Source: an uncultured Ignavibacteriota bacterium (GTDB lineage: Bacteria; Bacteroidota; Ignavibacteria; UBA10030; UBA8401). From it: DNA of 64,000 nt. Under the pieces are notes generated by a model. That model saw only the letters and a program-made list of their open reading frames with translations, was not told the DNA's origin and ran no database searches. Both the position numbers and the translations under genes were made by a program. This document shows, in pieces, positions 43,119-51,943 of this stretch. The stretch lies in contig CAISDA010000072.1 of NCBI GenBank assembly GCA_903884005.1, positions 187,399-251,398 of the forward strand, written 5' to 3'. The stretch's first letter is position 1. Each line of letters starts with the position of its first letter.

Positions 43119-43580
43119 ATGCGTACATCACTCGTTGTTTTTGCCATGTTGTTCATCGTCGGTGCGGCTCTTGCCGGCGGCCCCAAAACATACGGAAAGC
43201 CGATAACGGTAAAAGAGTTCACGAAAATTTCCGACATTTTGGCGAAGCCCGAAGCGTATAACGGCAAGCGGCTTCTTGTCGAAGGAAACATCGTCGATGT
43301 CTGCTCCGAACGCGGATGCTGGATCAAGATCGGGAGCGACAAGGAATTTCAATCGCTGACATTCAAAGTGGACGACGGCGTCATCGTGTTTCCGCTCACG
43401 GCCAAAGGAAAGAAAGCGCAGGGAGAAGGAGTGTTGTCGGTGAAAACATACTCAAAAGAGCAGTTGATCGAGTCGGGCAAGAAGCACGCCGAGAAAGAAA
43501 AGAAGGAATTTGATCCGGCGTCCATCAAAGGACCGAAGACCGTTATTTTATTGAAGGGTGAGGGAGCCGTCATTGATTAA
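43119..43580 (+). CDS. DUF4920-like exported protein
   Basis: A 153-residue protein with a cleavable signal peptide (MRTSLVVFAMLFIVGAALAGG). The core YNGKRLLVEGNIVDVCSERGCWIKI contains a CxxxxC pair and an OB-fold-like pattern seen in small Bacteroidota periplasmic proteins (DUF4920). The lysine-rich C-terminus ends in VILLKGEGAVID. GAAGGAG precedes the ATG. Its last codons overlap the following PepSY-type gene, so both are made together. A metal or redox role is possible from the cysteines but unproved. Confidence 0.72.
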   Translation: MRTSLVVFAMLFIVGAALAGGPKTYGKPITVKEFTKISDILAKPEAYNGKRLLVEGNIVDVCSERGCWIKIGSDKEFQSLTFKVDDGVIVFPLTAKGKKAQGEGVLSVKTYSKEQLIESGKKHAEKEKKEFDPASIKGPKTVILLKGEGAVID

Positions 43581-44130
43581 ATGGAGAAGATGGAATAACA
43601 TTCTTCACCGGGATTTTGGGTACGCCGTAGCGGCATTGACGCTCGTGTATGCGATATCGGGAATTGCCGTGAACCACACCGCCGATTGGAATCCGAATTA
43701 TCAGCAGCGCAAGGAGGCGATATCGGTGGAACCGGTGAAGGGGGCGACGACTGCCGAGATGAAGCAGTTCGTGATGAAACAATTGAACCTGATGGACGAG
43801 CCCAAATCCGTGTTCCGGCCAGACCCTGGAACGATCCAGCTCTTTTATCCCGGACGGACGTACACCATCGACGTCCTTTCGGGCAAAGGCATTATCGAGC
43901 AGATTCATCAGCGCCATGTGCTGTATGAATTCAATCAACTGCATCTTAACGCACCGAAAAGAGCGTGGACGTGGTTCGCCGATATCTATGCCGCATCGCT
44001 GATTCTCGTCGCGATCACCGGTCTCTTCGTGCTGAAGGGAAAGAATGGGATCACCGGCCGCGGTGCATGGCTGACGATACTGGGCGTGCTCATTCCGACG
44101 GGGTTTTGGATCTGGTTCCAATATCTATAG
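43573..44130 (+). CDS. PepSY-associated transmembrane protein
   Basis: A 185-residue membrane protein. LHRDFGYAVAALTLVYAISGIAVNH holds the first membrane helix and conserved His/Arg residues of PepSY-associated TM proteins. A periplasmic PepSY-like segment follows (TIQLFYPGRTYTIDVLSGKG), and then two more helices (IYAASLILVAITGLFVLKG and WLTILGVLIPTGFWIWFQ). Such proteins are often linked to iron uptake or heme-type electron transfer. The start is taken as TTG at 43573 with GAGGGAG before it, giving an 8-base overlap with the DUF4920-like gene; GTG at 43558 is an alternative. Confidence 0.78.
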   Translation: MIKWRRWNNILHRDFGYAVAALTLVYAISGIAVNHTADWNPNYQQRKEAISVEPVKGATTAEMKQFVMKQLNLMDEPKSVFRPDPGTIQLFYPGRTYTIDVLSGKGIIEQIHQRHVLYEFNQLHLNAPKRAWTWFADIYAASLILVAITGLFVLKGKNGITGRGAWLTILGVLIPTGFWIWFQYL

Positions 44131-44164
44131 CACAGTGAACTCTTTTTCGATCGCTCTGCAACAC

Positions 44165-44210
44165 GCCGCCATGTCGTTCACATCGCTGAACGACATGGCG
44201 GCGGTCTTTT
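44165..44210 (+). terminator. Rho-independent terminator
   Basis: A perfect 16-base stem, GCCGCCATGTCGTTCA (44165-44180) with its complement at 44187-44202 across a 6-base loop, is followed by GGTCTTTT. It ends the DUF4920/PepSY-TM unit and isolates the sigma-factor gene. Confidence 0.9.
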
Positions 44211-44292
44211 CCCCCGCCTGCCACTCCAAGAACGAAAATATCTCTCCAGCGCCGGGCGCCCCTTGCGTGTGAGCGTAGAAACGGTATATTGA

Positions 44293-44877
44293 ATGATACG
44301 CCCATCGTCCCCTATGAGTATGCCAGCAGACCCCGCACGTGATCTTCCACTACTAATCGGCCAAATCAGAAACGGAGACCAATCCGCTTTCAAGGAATTT
44401 TTTACTCTTTTCTACAACGACGTCCGCCGGTTTCTCATCCATTTTACCGGTGATGCGGATGCCGCCGACGATCTTGCGCAGGAAACATTTCTGCGCTTCT
44501 GGCTGGCCCGTGAGCGCCTCAAGGACAATCTTTCGTATAAGGGATATCTCTTCCGCATTGCACGCAACTGTGCGCTGAATCATGTGACGCGGAAGCCTCC
44601 GGTTATTCGGACGGAATTCTCAGAGGATCGCCTCCTCCCTTTCTATCGGGACACGGAGAATGCGGCATACCCGGATGTGTTTCTCGCCGAAAATATCCAA
44701 AAGGGCATTGCACTGCTTCCTGAACGATGCAGGATGGTCTTCGTGCTGAGCCGCTATCATGATTTGTCGTATGCGGAAATTGCAGAAAGCATGTCCATTT
44801 CCATACAAACGGTGAAAAATCAAATGAATAAGGCGATCGCGGTTCTTCGCTTACATCTTGCCGAATACCTTCGCTAA
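44293..44877 (+). CDS. ECF RNA polymerase sigma factor (FecI-like, Bacteroidota type)
   Basis: A 194-residue sigma70-family ECF factor. Region 2 is seen in AFKEFFTLFYNDVRRFLIHF and DLAQETFLRFW; region 4 in LPERCRMVFVLSRYHDLSYAEIAESMSISIQTVKNQMNKA, which contains the DNA-binding helix-turn-helix. There is no extra C-terminal domain. It stands upstream of a FecR-type anti-sigma gene and an STN-bearing TonB receptor, the standard cell-surface signalling arrangement. The start codon is uncertain: ATG at 44293 or downstream ATGs. Confidence 0.92.
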   Translation: MIRPSSPMSMPADPARDLPLLIGQIRNGDQSAFKEFFTLFYNDVRRFLIHFTGDADAADDLAQETFLRFWLARERLKDNLSYKGYLFRIARNCALNHVTRKPPVIRTEFSEDRLLPFYRDTENAAYPDVFLAENIQKGIALLPERCRMVFVLSRYHDLSYAEIAESMSISIQTVKNQMNKAIAVLRLHLAEYLR

Positions 44878-45149
44878 GCATGTGGGGCCGCATCACCACA
44901 CCATTCTACTTTCTGTCCGCATAGTACTTCTGCCGGCCGCCGGTGTAGTATAATAAATGGACACGTATCTAAAATTAGCAGCAACCGTTTTCCTGCATAC
45001 ACACATCAGACGCCTACGACAATGAATAACACATTACACCATGCGGGGGGGAGCTGTCCTTGGACGATCGGACAGCACATGGCCGGTGTGTGCGGTCGCC
45101 TCTGTCGTTGTTGTCCCGTGATGCAAGAACGGCTGTCGGGGGGAAAAAA

Positions 45150-46169
45150 ATGACGCGAGCAACAATTGATTCGCAATTCATCGTCCGCTTTCTGAAGAAC
45201 GATCTGACTCAGGAAGAGGATGAACTATTTAAACGTTGGCTTTCGGAATCCGACAGTCATGCGGAAGAAGTTGCGAGCATCGCAGAAGTGTGGGACACAC
45301 TGGGAAGGCCGGATGATCCCGAACCCGTGGCTGTCGACAAGGCATGGGAGCAGATGGAACGACGGATGTCCTCATTGGAGTTTCGGCAGACCCCGCCGGC
45401 GGCCGCACGGCCATTCGTTCTGTGGCACACGCTGACGACGGTGCGCGTTGCGGCCTCGGTCATATTCATTGCGGGTATTGCGCTGGGCGCTCTCCTGCTT
45501 ACACGCATGTCCAACAAACGTGAAACGGTGCAGCCAGCCGTCGTGCACGAAATTTCGACAAAAAACGGGCAGCGTCTCACCGTCCTTTTTCCCGACGGCA
45601 GTGTCGCCTATCTGAATGCGGGAAGCCGTCTGCGGTATCCGGACTCGTTCGGGAATGCGGAACGACTCATTGAGATGGAGGGCGAGGCGTACTTCACGGT
45701 TGCACACGATCCCCTAAGACCGTTTCGCATCGTGACAGGCGCTGCGACGACGGAAGTCATTGGCACAGAATTCAACCTGCGCTGGCGCGATTCGCTCTAC
45801 GAACTGACTGTGGCAAAGGGAACGGTCCGCTCGTCCAATCGAATTACGGCGTATCGTCTGGTGAGGGGTGATCACATCTCGTACGATGCGGTGCATTCGT
45901 CATTTTCCCGTGTGGAAAAGGCGAAGTTCGGGTATGCTCTTGCGTGGAGGGAGAACAAGCTCGCATTCGAACATGCCACGCTCGAACAGGCGATGAAGGA
46001 ACTCGAATTATGGTACGACGTGCACACCGTTTTTGAAAGCACATCCGCCACGAAAAAAACCTTGTCCGGAGTGTTCAGAACGGAATCGCTCGACGAAATT
46101 CTCTCGAACATTGCATTTGCACTCAACGTGCGGGTTGTTCGAAACGGTAAAACAATCCAAGTCAAATAA
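45150..46169 (+). CDS. FecR family anti-sigma factor
   Basis: A 339-residue FecR-type regulator with a short cytoplasmic N-terminal domain, a single membrane segment (VRVAASVIFIAGIALGALLL) at about residues 100-120, and the periplasmic FecR domain (NGQRLTVLFPDGSVAYLNAGS, GEAYFTV, VIGTEFNLRW). A C-terminal STN-interacting-type domain follows (LSGVFRTESLDEILSNIAFALNV). GGGGGGA precedes the ATG at 45150; upstream frame was discarded. It should carry the signal from the receptor to the ECF factor. Confidence 0.92.
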   Translation: MTRATIDSQFIVRFLKNDLTQEEDELFKRWLSESDSHAEEVASIAEVWDTLGRPDDPEPVAVDKAWEQMERRMSSLEFRQTPPAAARPFVLWHTLTTVRVAASVIFIAGIALGALLLTRMSNKRETVQPAVVHEISTKNGQRLTVLFPDGSVAYLNAGSRLRYPDSFGNAERLIEMEGEAYFTVAHDPLRPFRIVTGAATTEVIGTEFNLRWRDSLYELTVAKGTVRSSNRITAYRLVRGDHISYDAVHSSFSRVEKAKFGYALAWRENKLAFEHATLEQAMKELELWYDVHTVFESTSATKKTLSGVFRTESLDEILSNIAFALNVRVVRNGKTIQVK

Positions 46170-46275
46170 ACACTCACGCCGCGGGCGAACAGGATGATGT
46201 GCTGGTGGGAGGCGGTTCACGGTTTCAATCGAAACTCATCAGCGGCGAACACATCGCGCCGCAGAGTCGGTTTGT

Positions 46276-49218
46276 ATGCGCACACTGGCACTTCTTATCT
46301 CCGTACTGTGCTATACCACCCCGGTACTCCTGGGACAGGATGTCTGGTTCCTTCAGGCGGGAAACATGTCCCAGCGGCAGGGCAATAGTGGATCCGTCCT
46401 CAATCGCTCCGTCACACTTTCGCAGAAGAGCGTATCGCTGCGTCTGCTGCTCCAGAAGTTCACACAGATCACCGGCGCGCGATTTCTCTTCGACGATTCG
46501 GTGGTCAAAAATTTTGCCAGCGTCTCGGCCGAATGCGACGGCACATCGCTGGCCGATATTCTGCGTACCGTTCTCACACCGCTGGACCTTGCTTTTGTGG
46601 TCTCTCCTAGCGGCCAAATCATGATCGTGAACAAGATCCGCATCGAATCGGAAATGGGTGCGCTCTCGGGTGAGGTGAGAAGCAAATCGGGTGAGGCGCT
46701 CATCGGAGCCAACATCGTCGTCCGCGAAACGCGTCAGGGCGCTTCGGCAAACCAGGAGGGGTACTTCTGTCTGAAGGCACTGCATCCGGGCAAATATACG
46801 TGCGATATCACGTTCGTGGGCTGTGAAAAATGCACGAAACAGGTCACCATCACAGCCGGGTCGGTCCTGCCGATCGAGTGCATCCTGGATCCGGTCGATG
46901 TCAAGATCGGCGAAATGGTTGTTGTCGGCATGCGCGAATTAATGCCGACCGTTCCTGAAACGAAAACGGAGATCACCAGCGCCGAGATCGAACATCATCA
47001 GGCGTCGAATGTGGGCGATGTGCTCGATCTTGTTCCGGGCGTGCAGAAATCGGGTAATCCGGGATTGGGCAAGACAAGCCAGATCGCCATCCGGGGCGCC
47101 GAAACGAGCTCGTCGAATTCATCGGCTCTCACTGCCTTCGGCACAAAGATCCTGATCGACGGCGTGCCGGTGTCGAACAATGCGAATCTTCAGTTCGAGC
47201 GATGGTCAGATGCGACGAGCGGCATATCGAACATGGGACGGGGCGTGGATCTTCGGCTCATTCCTGCGGACAATATTGATGTCGTCGAGGTCGTGCGCGG
47301 CATTCCATCCGTGCGCTACGGCGAACTCACTTCGGGACTCGTCAACATCAAAACGAAGATCGGCCCGCAGCCTCATCGGCTCAAGATCAAGAACAATCCG
47401 AACACGCGTGAAGGGAATCTCGGCGGCGGCTTCTTGGTTGGCGAAACGGGGTGGAGTTATAATCTCAATGCGGCGCAAAGCGACAGGGACATCCGTAAAA
47501 CGGGCGATGAATATTCGCGCTTGACCGCGCAAGTCGCCATGACGGCAAAGACGCTGGACAATCAACTCCTGCTCACGTCGAAACTTCTGGGACAAAAGAT
47601 CTTCGACGAGGAACAGCCCGCCGGTGACGTGTATCAAACAAAGAATTACAATCGCGGGTATTCGATATCGTATTCTGTGACGGGGGAATATTCGCATGAC
47701 CAGACCGGCGGCGTCGACTTCAACGCCTATGTCAATTTTAACCGCCAGAACAGCATGCGCTCGCGGCTCGTGCAGAGCGAGCTCCGCATTCTGCCCTCGG
47801 GAGATACGATCTCGGCATATGTGGGCAAGGTGGAAACGCACGGCAGAGAGTGGACCACCGGCGGCAGGCTCGAGATGTCGAAAGTGACGATGACGGGAGA
47901 CTTCATCCATTCGATCCTCTTCGGCGCCGACGTGCAGTACGATGCGAACACAGGGGAAGGCGTTCTCTTCGACACGCTCTACAGTTATTATGGAATCAGT
48001 TCAGGCAGTCTTCCGTACACGTTCGACGCCATACCGGGCAAACTCATTGCAAGCCTGTATGCCGAAGATAAGATCACAGGCCACCTTGGTCTCGATTTTT
48101 CTCTCGTGCTCGGTGCGCGGTATGAAATGTATACTCCCCGGCATTTCAATCTCAAGGGACTCATCGGCGATGGCAACATCGTCGAGTCTGATCAGGGAAC
48201 GTACTTCAATCCTCGCGGCACGCTCATGGTGTATTTCGACGGGTCGAGTCAGATGCGCGTCACCGGCGGCATTCTTTCGAAAGCGCCCCCGCTGTCCACA
48301 ATGTACCGTCCACCCGAAGTCTTCCGCTGGAAGAACCCGTACGACAATTCGGTGACGTATTTCCGCACCGATCACAGCAATCCCGCAATGAAGGCATTCC
48401 GTGAACGCCAGCTTGAAGTGTCGTTCGACGAAAAGTTGTTCGATATGGTCGGCATGACGGTATCGGGGTATGCTAAATCGCGCTTCGATGAGCCGACGTG
48501 GGTCGACAGGCCGCTCTTCACAACAGTGAATGCGAACGGCAGACCGCTTGCAATGTACATCGGCATAGCGACAGAATATGCGAACGTCGGATGGACGAAA
48601 AGCAACGGCACCGAATTGTCCCTCAGGACGAAAAAAATCAGGCCGCTCAACATGGACTTTCAAGTCGCGGGTTCGTATAACTTCACACGCGATGGAGATC
48701 ATGGATTGGCATACGACAACCTTCCCGATGCAAGCAAGGGCCGCGTGGCCAATTATGTCGTGCCCGGAACCTCTGTGGATACCCTCGTCGGGTATCTGTA
48801 CCCGAGCTCGGGACGCTGGCAGGAAAATATTTTATTGAATTATTTCATCCGATATACGGCGCCGTCCCTTGGCGTGTGGGTGACTCTGCGCGCAGAAAAT
48901 CTCCTGTGGCTGCGCTCGCAAAATGTTGATCTCGAACCCTTAACCATGTCGATGCTCACCGAGACGGGGCGATTGAACCGCGTGTTCGATGAGTCCATCA
49001 AAACACAAACGGCAAAGTGGCTTTTTAACCTGAACATCAGCAAATCGCTGTTTAAGGGAGCCGAACTGTCGTTTTATGTGAACAATTTTTTGGATGATCC
49101 CGGCATCTACCGGTATCAGCGCTCGGCCGATCCGACCGATATTGCCGAAAGCAGCAGAAATCCGGACCTCTTTTACGGCATCGAATTCAGCATGTCGCTC
49201 GATGCCATACTGAAGTGA
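46276..49218 (+). CDS. TonB-dependent outer-membrane receptor with N-terminal signalling (STN) domain
   Basis: A 980-residue receptor: signal peptide (1-20), STN domain at about 45-118 (TQITGARFLFDDSVVKNFASV), a CarboxypepD-regulatory-like domain at about 128-205 (GEVRSKSGEALIGANIVVRET), plug domain (about 225-345; VGDVLDLVPGVQKSG, IRGAETSSSNS), then the 22-strand barrel ending in YGIEFSMSLDAILK. It is a FecA-like, sigma-regulated receptor. No SusD partner is adjacent. The ligand is unknown. The next gene encodes a DUF4876-like lipoprotein that could be a surface-exposed partner. Confidence 0.9.
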   Translation: MRTLALLISVLCYTTPVLLGQDVWFLQAGNMSQRQGNSGSVLNRSVTLSQKSVSLRLLLQKFTQITGARFLFDDSVVKNFASVSAECDGTSLADILRTVLTPLDLAFVVSPSGQIMIVNKIRIESEMGALSGEVRSKSGEALIGANIVVRETRQGASANQEGYFCLKALHPGKYTCDITFVGCEKCTKQVTITAGSVLPIECILDPVDVKIGEMVVVGMRELMPTVPETKTEITSAEIEHHQASNVGDVLDLVPGVQKSGNPGLGKTSQIAIRGAETSSSNSSALTAFGTKILIDGVPVSNNANLQFERWSDATSGISNMGRGVDLRLIPADNIDVVEVVRGIPSVRYGELTSGLVNIKTKIGPQPHRLKIKNNPNTREGNLGGGFLVGETGWSYNLNAAQSDRDIRKTGDEYSRLTAQVAMTAKTLDNQLLLTSKLLGQKIFDEEQPAGDVYQTKNYNRGYSISYSVTGEYSHDQTGGVDFNAYVNFNRQNSMRSRLVQSELRILPSGDTISAYVGKVETHGREWTTGGRLEMSKVTMTGDFIHSILFGADVQYDANTGEGVLFDTLYSYYGISSGSLPYTFDAIPGKLIASLYAEDKITGHLGLDFSLVLGARYEMYTPRHFNLKGLIGDGNIVESDQGTYFNPRGTLMVYFDGSSQMRVTGGILSKAPPLSTMYRPPEVFRWKNPYDNSVTYFRTDHSNPAMKAFRERQLEVSFDEKLFDMVGMTVSGYAKSRFDEPTWVDRPLFTTVNANGRPLAMYIGIATEYANVGWTKSNGTELSLRTKKIRPLNMDFQVAGSYNFTRDGDHGLAYDNLPDASKGRVANYVVPGTSVDTLVGYLYPSSGRWQENILLNYFIRYTAPSLGVWVTLRAENLLWLRSQNVDLEPLTMSMLTETGRLNRVFDESIKTQTAKWLFNLNISKSLFKGAELSFYVNNFLDDPGIYRYQRSADPTDIAESSRNPDLFYGIEFSMSLDAILK

Positions 49219-49258
49219 GAAAACCGCACCAATGATCGAAGTTATTTGGAAAACACCA

Positions 49259-50368
49259 ATGGCCGCCCTACTCAAAAATATTGCGATGCTGCTCATGCTT
49301 GCCACGTTCTGCGGGTGCCTGAGGGAAAGGCCAACGGAGCCCGATGGCACGTCGCAAATGAAGATCGTCGTCCTGTTCGATAGCTCGTCCGCACCGGGTG
49401 TGCAGAAATTCATTCCCGTCGCAAACGGCAAGATCATCCTTTCGAGCGAGTATGGCGTGTTTATTCGCTACACCAATCAGTCGGGTGTGGCGCTCTGCCA
49501 GAATTTGCCGGCAAGCCGGTACGCGTTTTCTGTACGGGGTGTTCATCCGAGCGATCCCGCTGTTTCGTTGACCGGCGTCAAGGAACTCGTCGACCTCACG
49601 ATCACGAGCGCGGCCGTCGAGACTGTCTACGTTACGCCGATCGCCGGCTCCGGACTCGTCATCAACGAATTGTATGTGTCGGGCCCCGTCAACAGCCTCT
49701 TCTATTTTTTTGATCAGTTCATCGAACTCTACAACGCAAGCGACTCGGTAAAATATGTGGACGGGATGATGGTGATGCGCGTCTCCGGCAACAGCGCCGC
49801 GTCCCAAATGGGATCCGGCGCCGATGAAGATGGTGACGGCGATATTGACGGCGTCTCGTATGTGTACAGATTCCCCGGCATGCCCGGAGAAATGAACCAT
49901 CCCATTCAGCCCAAACAGTTCATGGTCCTCGCATCAAAGGCCGTCGATCACCGCAAGACGGTGTCTGCCAGCGTCGATCTGAGCCATGCAGACTTTGAAT
50001 TCAGGAACCAATTTTCAACGACCGATATCGACAATCCGAACGTGCCGGATCTGCGTAATATGCGGCCCGACAATACGAGCGCCTTCCTCATCAATCTGGT
50101 CAGCGATGTGGTCGTGCTGTCATCCGGCCGCGATTCCGTCTGGTCCGATGGCATCGATATATCAACCATCGTCGATGGCGTGGAATACCAGTCAAGCCCG
50201 CCGCCGGACAACAAGAAAACGCTCGATCAACGCGTTGATAAGGGCTATGTGCTGAGTCCGCCGCGATATTCAGGACAATCCATGCAAAGGAAAGAACCGG
50301 GATTCGATTCCAATAACGGCACCGTCGATTTCGAGATCATCCCCCGCGCGACACCGGGATATCAATAA
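49259..50368 (+). CDS. DUF4876-like lipoprotein
   Basis: A 369-residue protein from the ATG at 49259 (MAALLKNIAMLLMLATFCGC), with a lipobox-like cysteine near residue 20. The core resembles DUF4876 proteins that occur next to TonB receptors in Bacteroidota: LVINELYVSGP, YFFDQFIELYNASDSVKYVDGM and NHPIQPKQFMVLASKAVDH. A Ca-binding-like acidic stretch DEDGDGDIDG is also present. A longer start at 49232 is possible. The role is unknown; its position suggests a partner of the upstream receptor. Confidence 0.75.
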   Translation: MAALLKNIAMLLMLATFCGCLRERPTEPDGTSQMKIVVLFDSSSAPGVQKFIPVANGKIILSSEYGVFIRYTNQSGVALCQNLPASRYAFSVRGVHPSDPAVSLTGVKELVDLTITSAAVETVYVTPIAGSGLVINELYVSGPVNSLFYFFDQFIELYNASDSVKYVDGMMVMRVSGNSAASQMGSGADEDGDGDIDGVSYVYRFPGMPGEMNHPIQPKQFMVLASKAVDHRKTVSASVDLSHADFEFRNQFSTTDIDNPNVPDLRNMRPDNTSAFLINLVSDVVVLSSGRDSVWSDGIDISTIVDGVEYQSSPPPDNKKTLDQRVDKGYVLSPPRYSGQSMQRKEPGFDSNNGTVDFEIIPRATPGYQ

Positions 50369-50461
50369 TAATACCTCTGACGTGTTCAATTCGTCATTGG
50401 TGTTCAACGTTCGAAAACACGCGTTCCGTTCACCGTGCGTGTCGAGAAACCCAAAAGAACT

Positions 50462-51910
50462 ATGCGATCATCGTTGTCCATACTGCTCTTCATGCTCACG
50501 GCATGTCAACTCGACGCACAGATGCCGGGCGGGAGCGGTGTGCCGACGGACGTGCTCATGTCGAAGAACGGAAAACTGGGACTCTTCACTGTGTCCAACA
50601 ATCCGGCCGGGGTGCTGATCGATGTCGACAAGGATTATTTTTCGATCACGCCCGAATATGGAAATGCGGACCGTGCCTACCGCCGATTATACGATCCGTC
50701 AAACACCGAATACGGATCGGTGCAGACGACTATCGCGAGAGTGTTGGACGCGTCCGGAACATTTCTCGGACATGCTTCCTATACGCACGAACAGCGGAAC
50801 AACGTCTTCGGCTCTCTCCGCAGCGATCCCTATCGGGGAGACCCGTTCTTTGTGAGCGACACGTTCAATGGCAACTTCAATTATAACGGCCCCGATGTCG
50901 GGTTCGCGTATGCCTATGCCCTGTCCGGCGATCTCATCTTCGGTGCTGAGGCCTCTTATAAAATTCTGGACGGACTGAAGGACTCATATACGCGGGCACA
51001 TTCTACCGGCAGGGATTTCAGTGTGGGAACCGGGCTGGCGTATGCCGTGTCGGAAGGATCCATTATCGGAATTTCGGGCCGATGGTTCGACGGGCAGGAA
51101 AAAATTGAATCGAAGAGCGAGGAGGTTCTCGACGTTGAAGTATTCAGTTACCGGGGGGATAACCTGTATACACGCCGGCGAGCGTTGACCGTGGAAGAAA
51201 CGTTCCGCGTCAAGGGCTATGAACTCTCGGCCGAATGCGCCGTACAGCCCGCCGAAGGATTAAAAATCCTCGGCCGCGCGAACCTCGTCGGGCGTGCGCT
51301 GACCGGCATCCATCCCACAGCGGACCTGAGGGAATTCGAGGACGGGTATGCGTCGGAACATCGCTACAGCGCCGACGTGATCGTACGCTATGCATTCGGG
51401 AGAGATGTTCTGCCCTATGGCCGCGTGTCGTGGGATTCAGATGAACTTTGGTCACAGAACAGCCAGCGCGATCTTCTGTTATGGGAATGGCATACCCGCA
51501 GCACAACAACTGCTTTGGGCAGCATTATTCCCTTTGGCGGATCATCCTCCCTACGCATTGAAGGTGAGATGAGCTCCGTGAATGTTGATTCGACAAAATA
51601 TATCAGCAACCGCGAGGTTGCCTTTTCGTCTCTGATATATACTCTGAGTGCGGAAGTGCACATGCCTGTCTTAAATAGCATGACGATGCTCTGCCGCGCC
51701 TCGTACGGCGGTGGGGATTATGACCCGGTCATTGGCGGCACAAAGATGCGCACCGTGCGCGCATCGGCGGCGATCGATTATGAAGTTTCGAAAACCGTGA
51801 CCGTCTCTCTGATGTATGCGTATCGCCACAGTGAAGCAGTCCAGGAAGCGGTGAAACGCGCGATATCGGCCCAGGATGTCTCGATCTCAATTTGCATAAT
51901 TCAGGAGTAA
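50462..51910 (+). CDS. Outer-membrane beta-barrel protein of the receptor operon (DUF6850-like)
   Basis: A 482-residue exported protein (signal MRSSLSILLFMLTACQLDAQ). Most of the sequence is alternating amphipathic strands typical of outer-membrane barrels (GDLIFGAEASYKILDG, SIIGISGRWFDGQ, KTVTVSLMYAYRHSE). In Bacteroidota a similar barrel follows DUF4876 genes (DUF6850), but I name the family with caution. The last 20 residues do not look like a terminal barrel strand. The start at 50462 is chosen over 50435 because the signal peptide begins there. Confidence 0.65.
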   Translation: MRSSLSILLFMLTACQLDAQMPGGSGVPTDVLMSKNGKLGLFTVSNNPAGVLIDVDKDYFSITPEYGNADRAYRRLYDPSNTEYGSVQTTIARVLDASGTFLGHASYTHEQRNNVFGSLRSDPYRGDPFFVSDTFNGNFNYNGPDVGFAYAYALSGDLIFGAEASYKILDGLKDSYTRAHSTGRDFSVGTGLAYAVSEGSIIGISGRWFDGQEKIESKSEEVLDVEVFSYRGDNLYTRRRALTVEETFRVKGYELSAECAVQPAEGLKILGRANLVGRALTGIHPTADLREFEDGYASEHRYSADVIVRYAFGRDVLPYGRVSWDSDELWSQNSQRDLLLWEWHTRSTTTALGSIIPFGGSSSLRIEGEMSSVNVDSTKYISNREVAFSSLIYTLSAEVHMPVLNSMTMLCRASYGGGDYDPVIGGTKMRTVRASAAIDYEVSKTVTVSLMYAYRHSEAVQEAVKRAISAQDVSISICIIQE

Positions 51911-51943
51911 GATCATTACCTCATTTATGAAGGGAACTATATT

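Noticed and set aside
45060..45149. Longer FecR start at 45060
   Set aside because: The extension resembles no FecR and a good ribosome-binding site precedes 45150.
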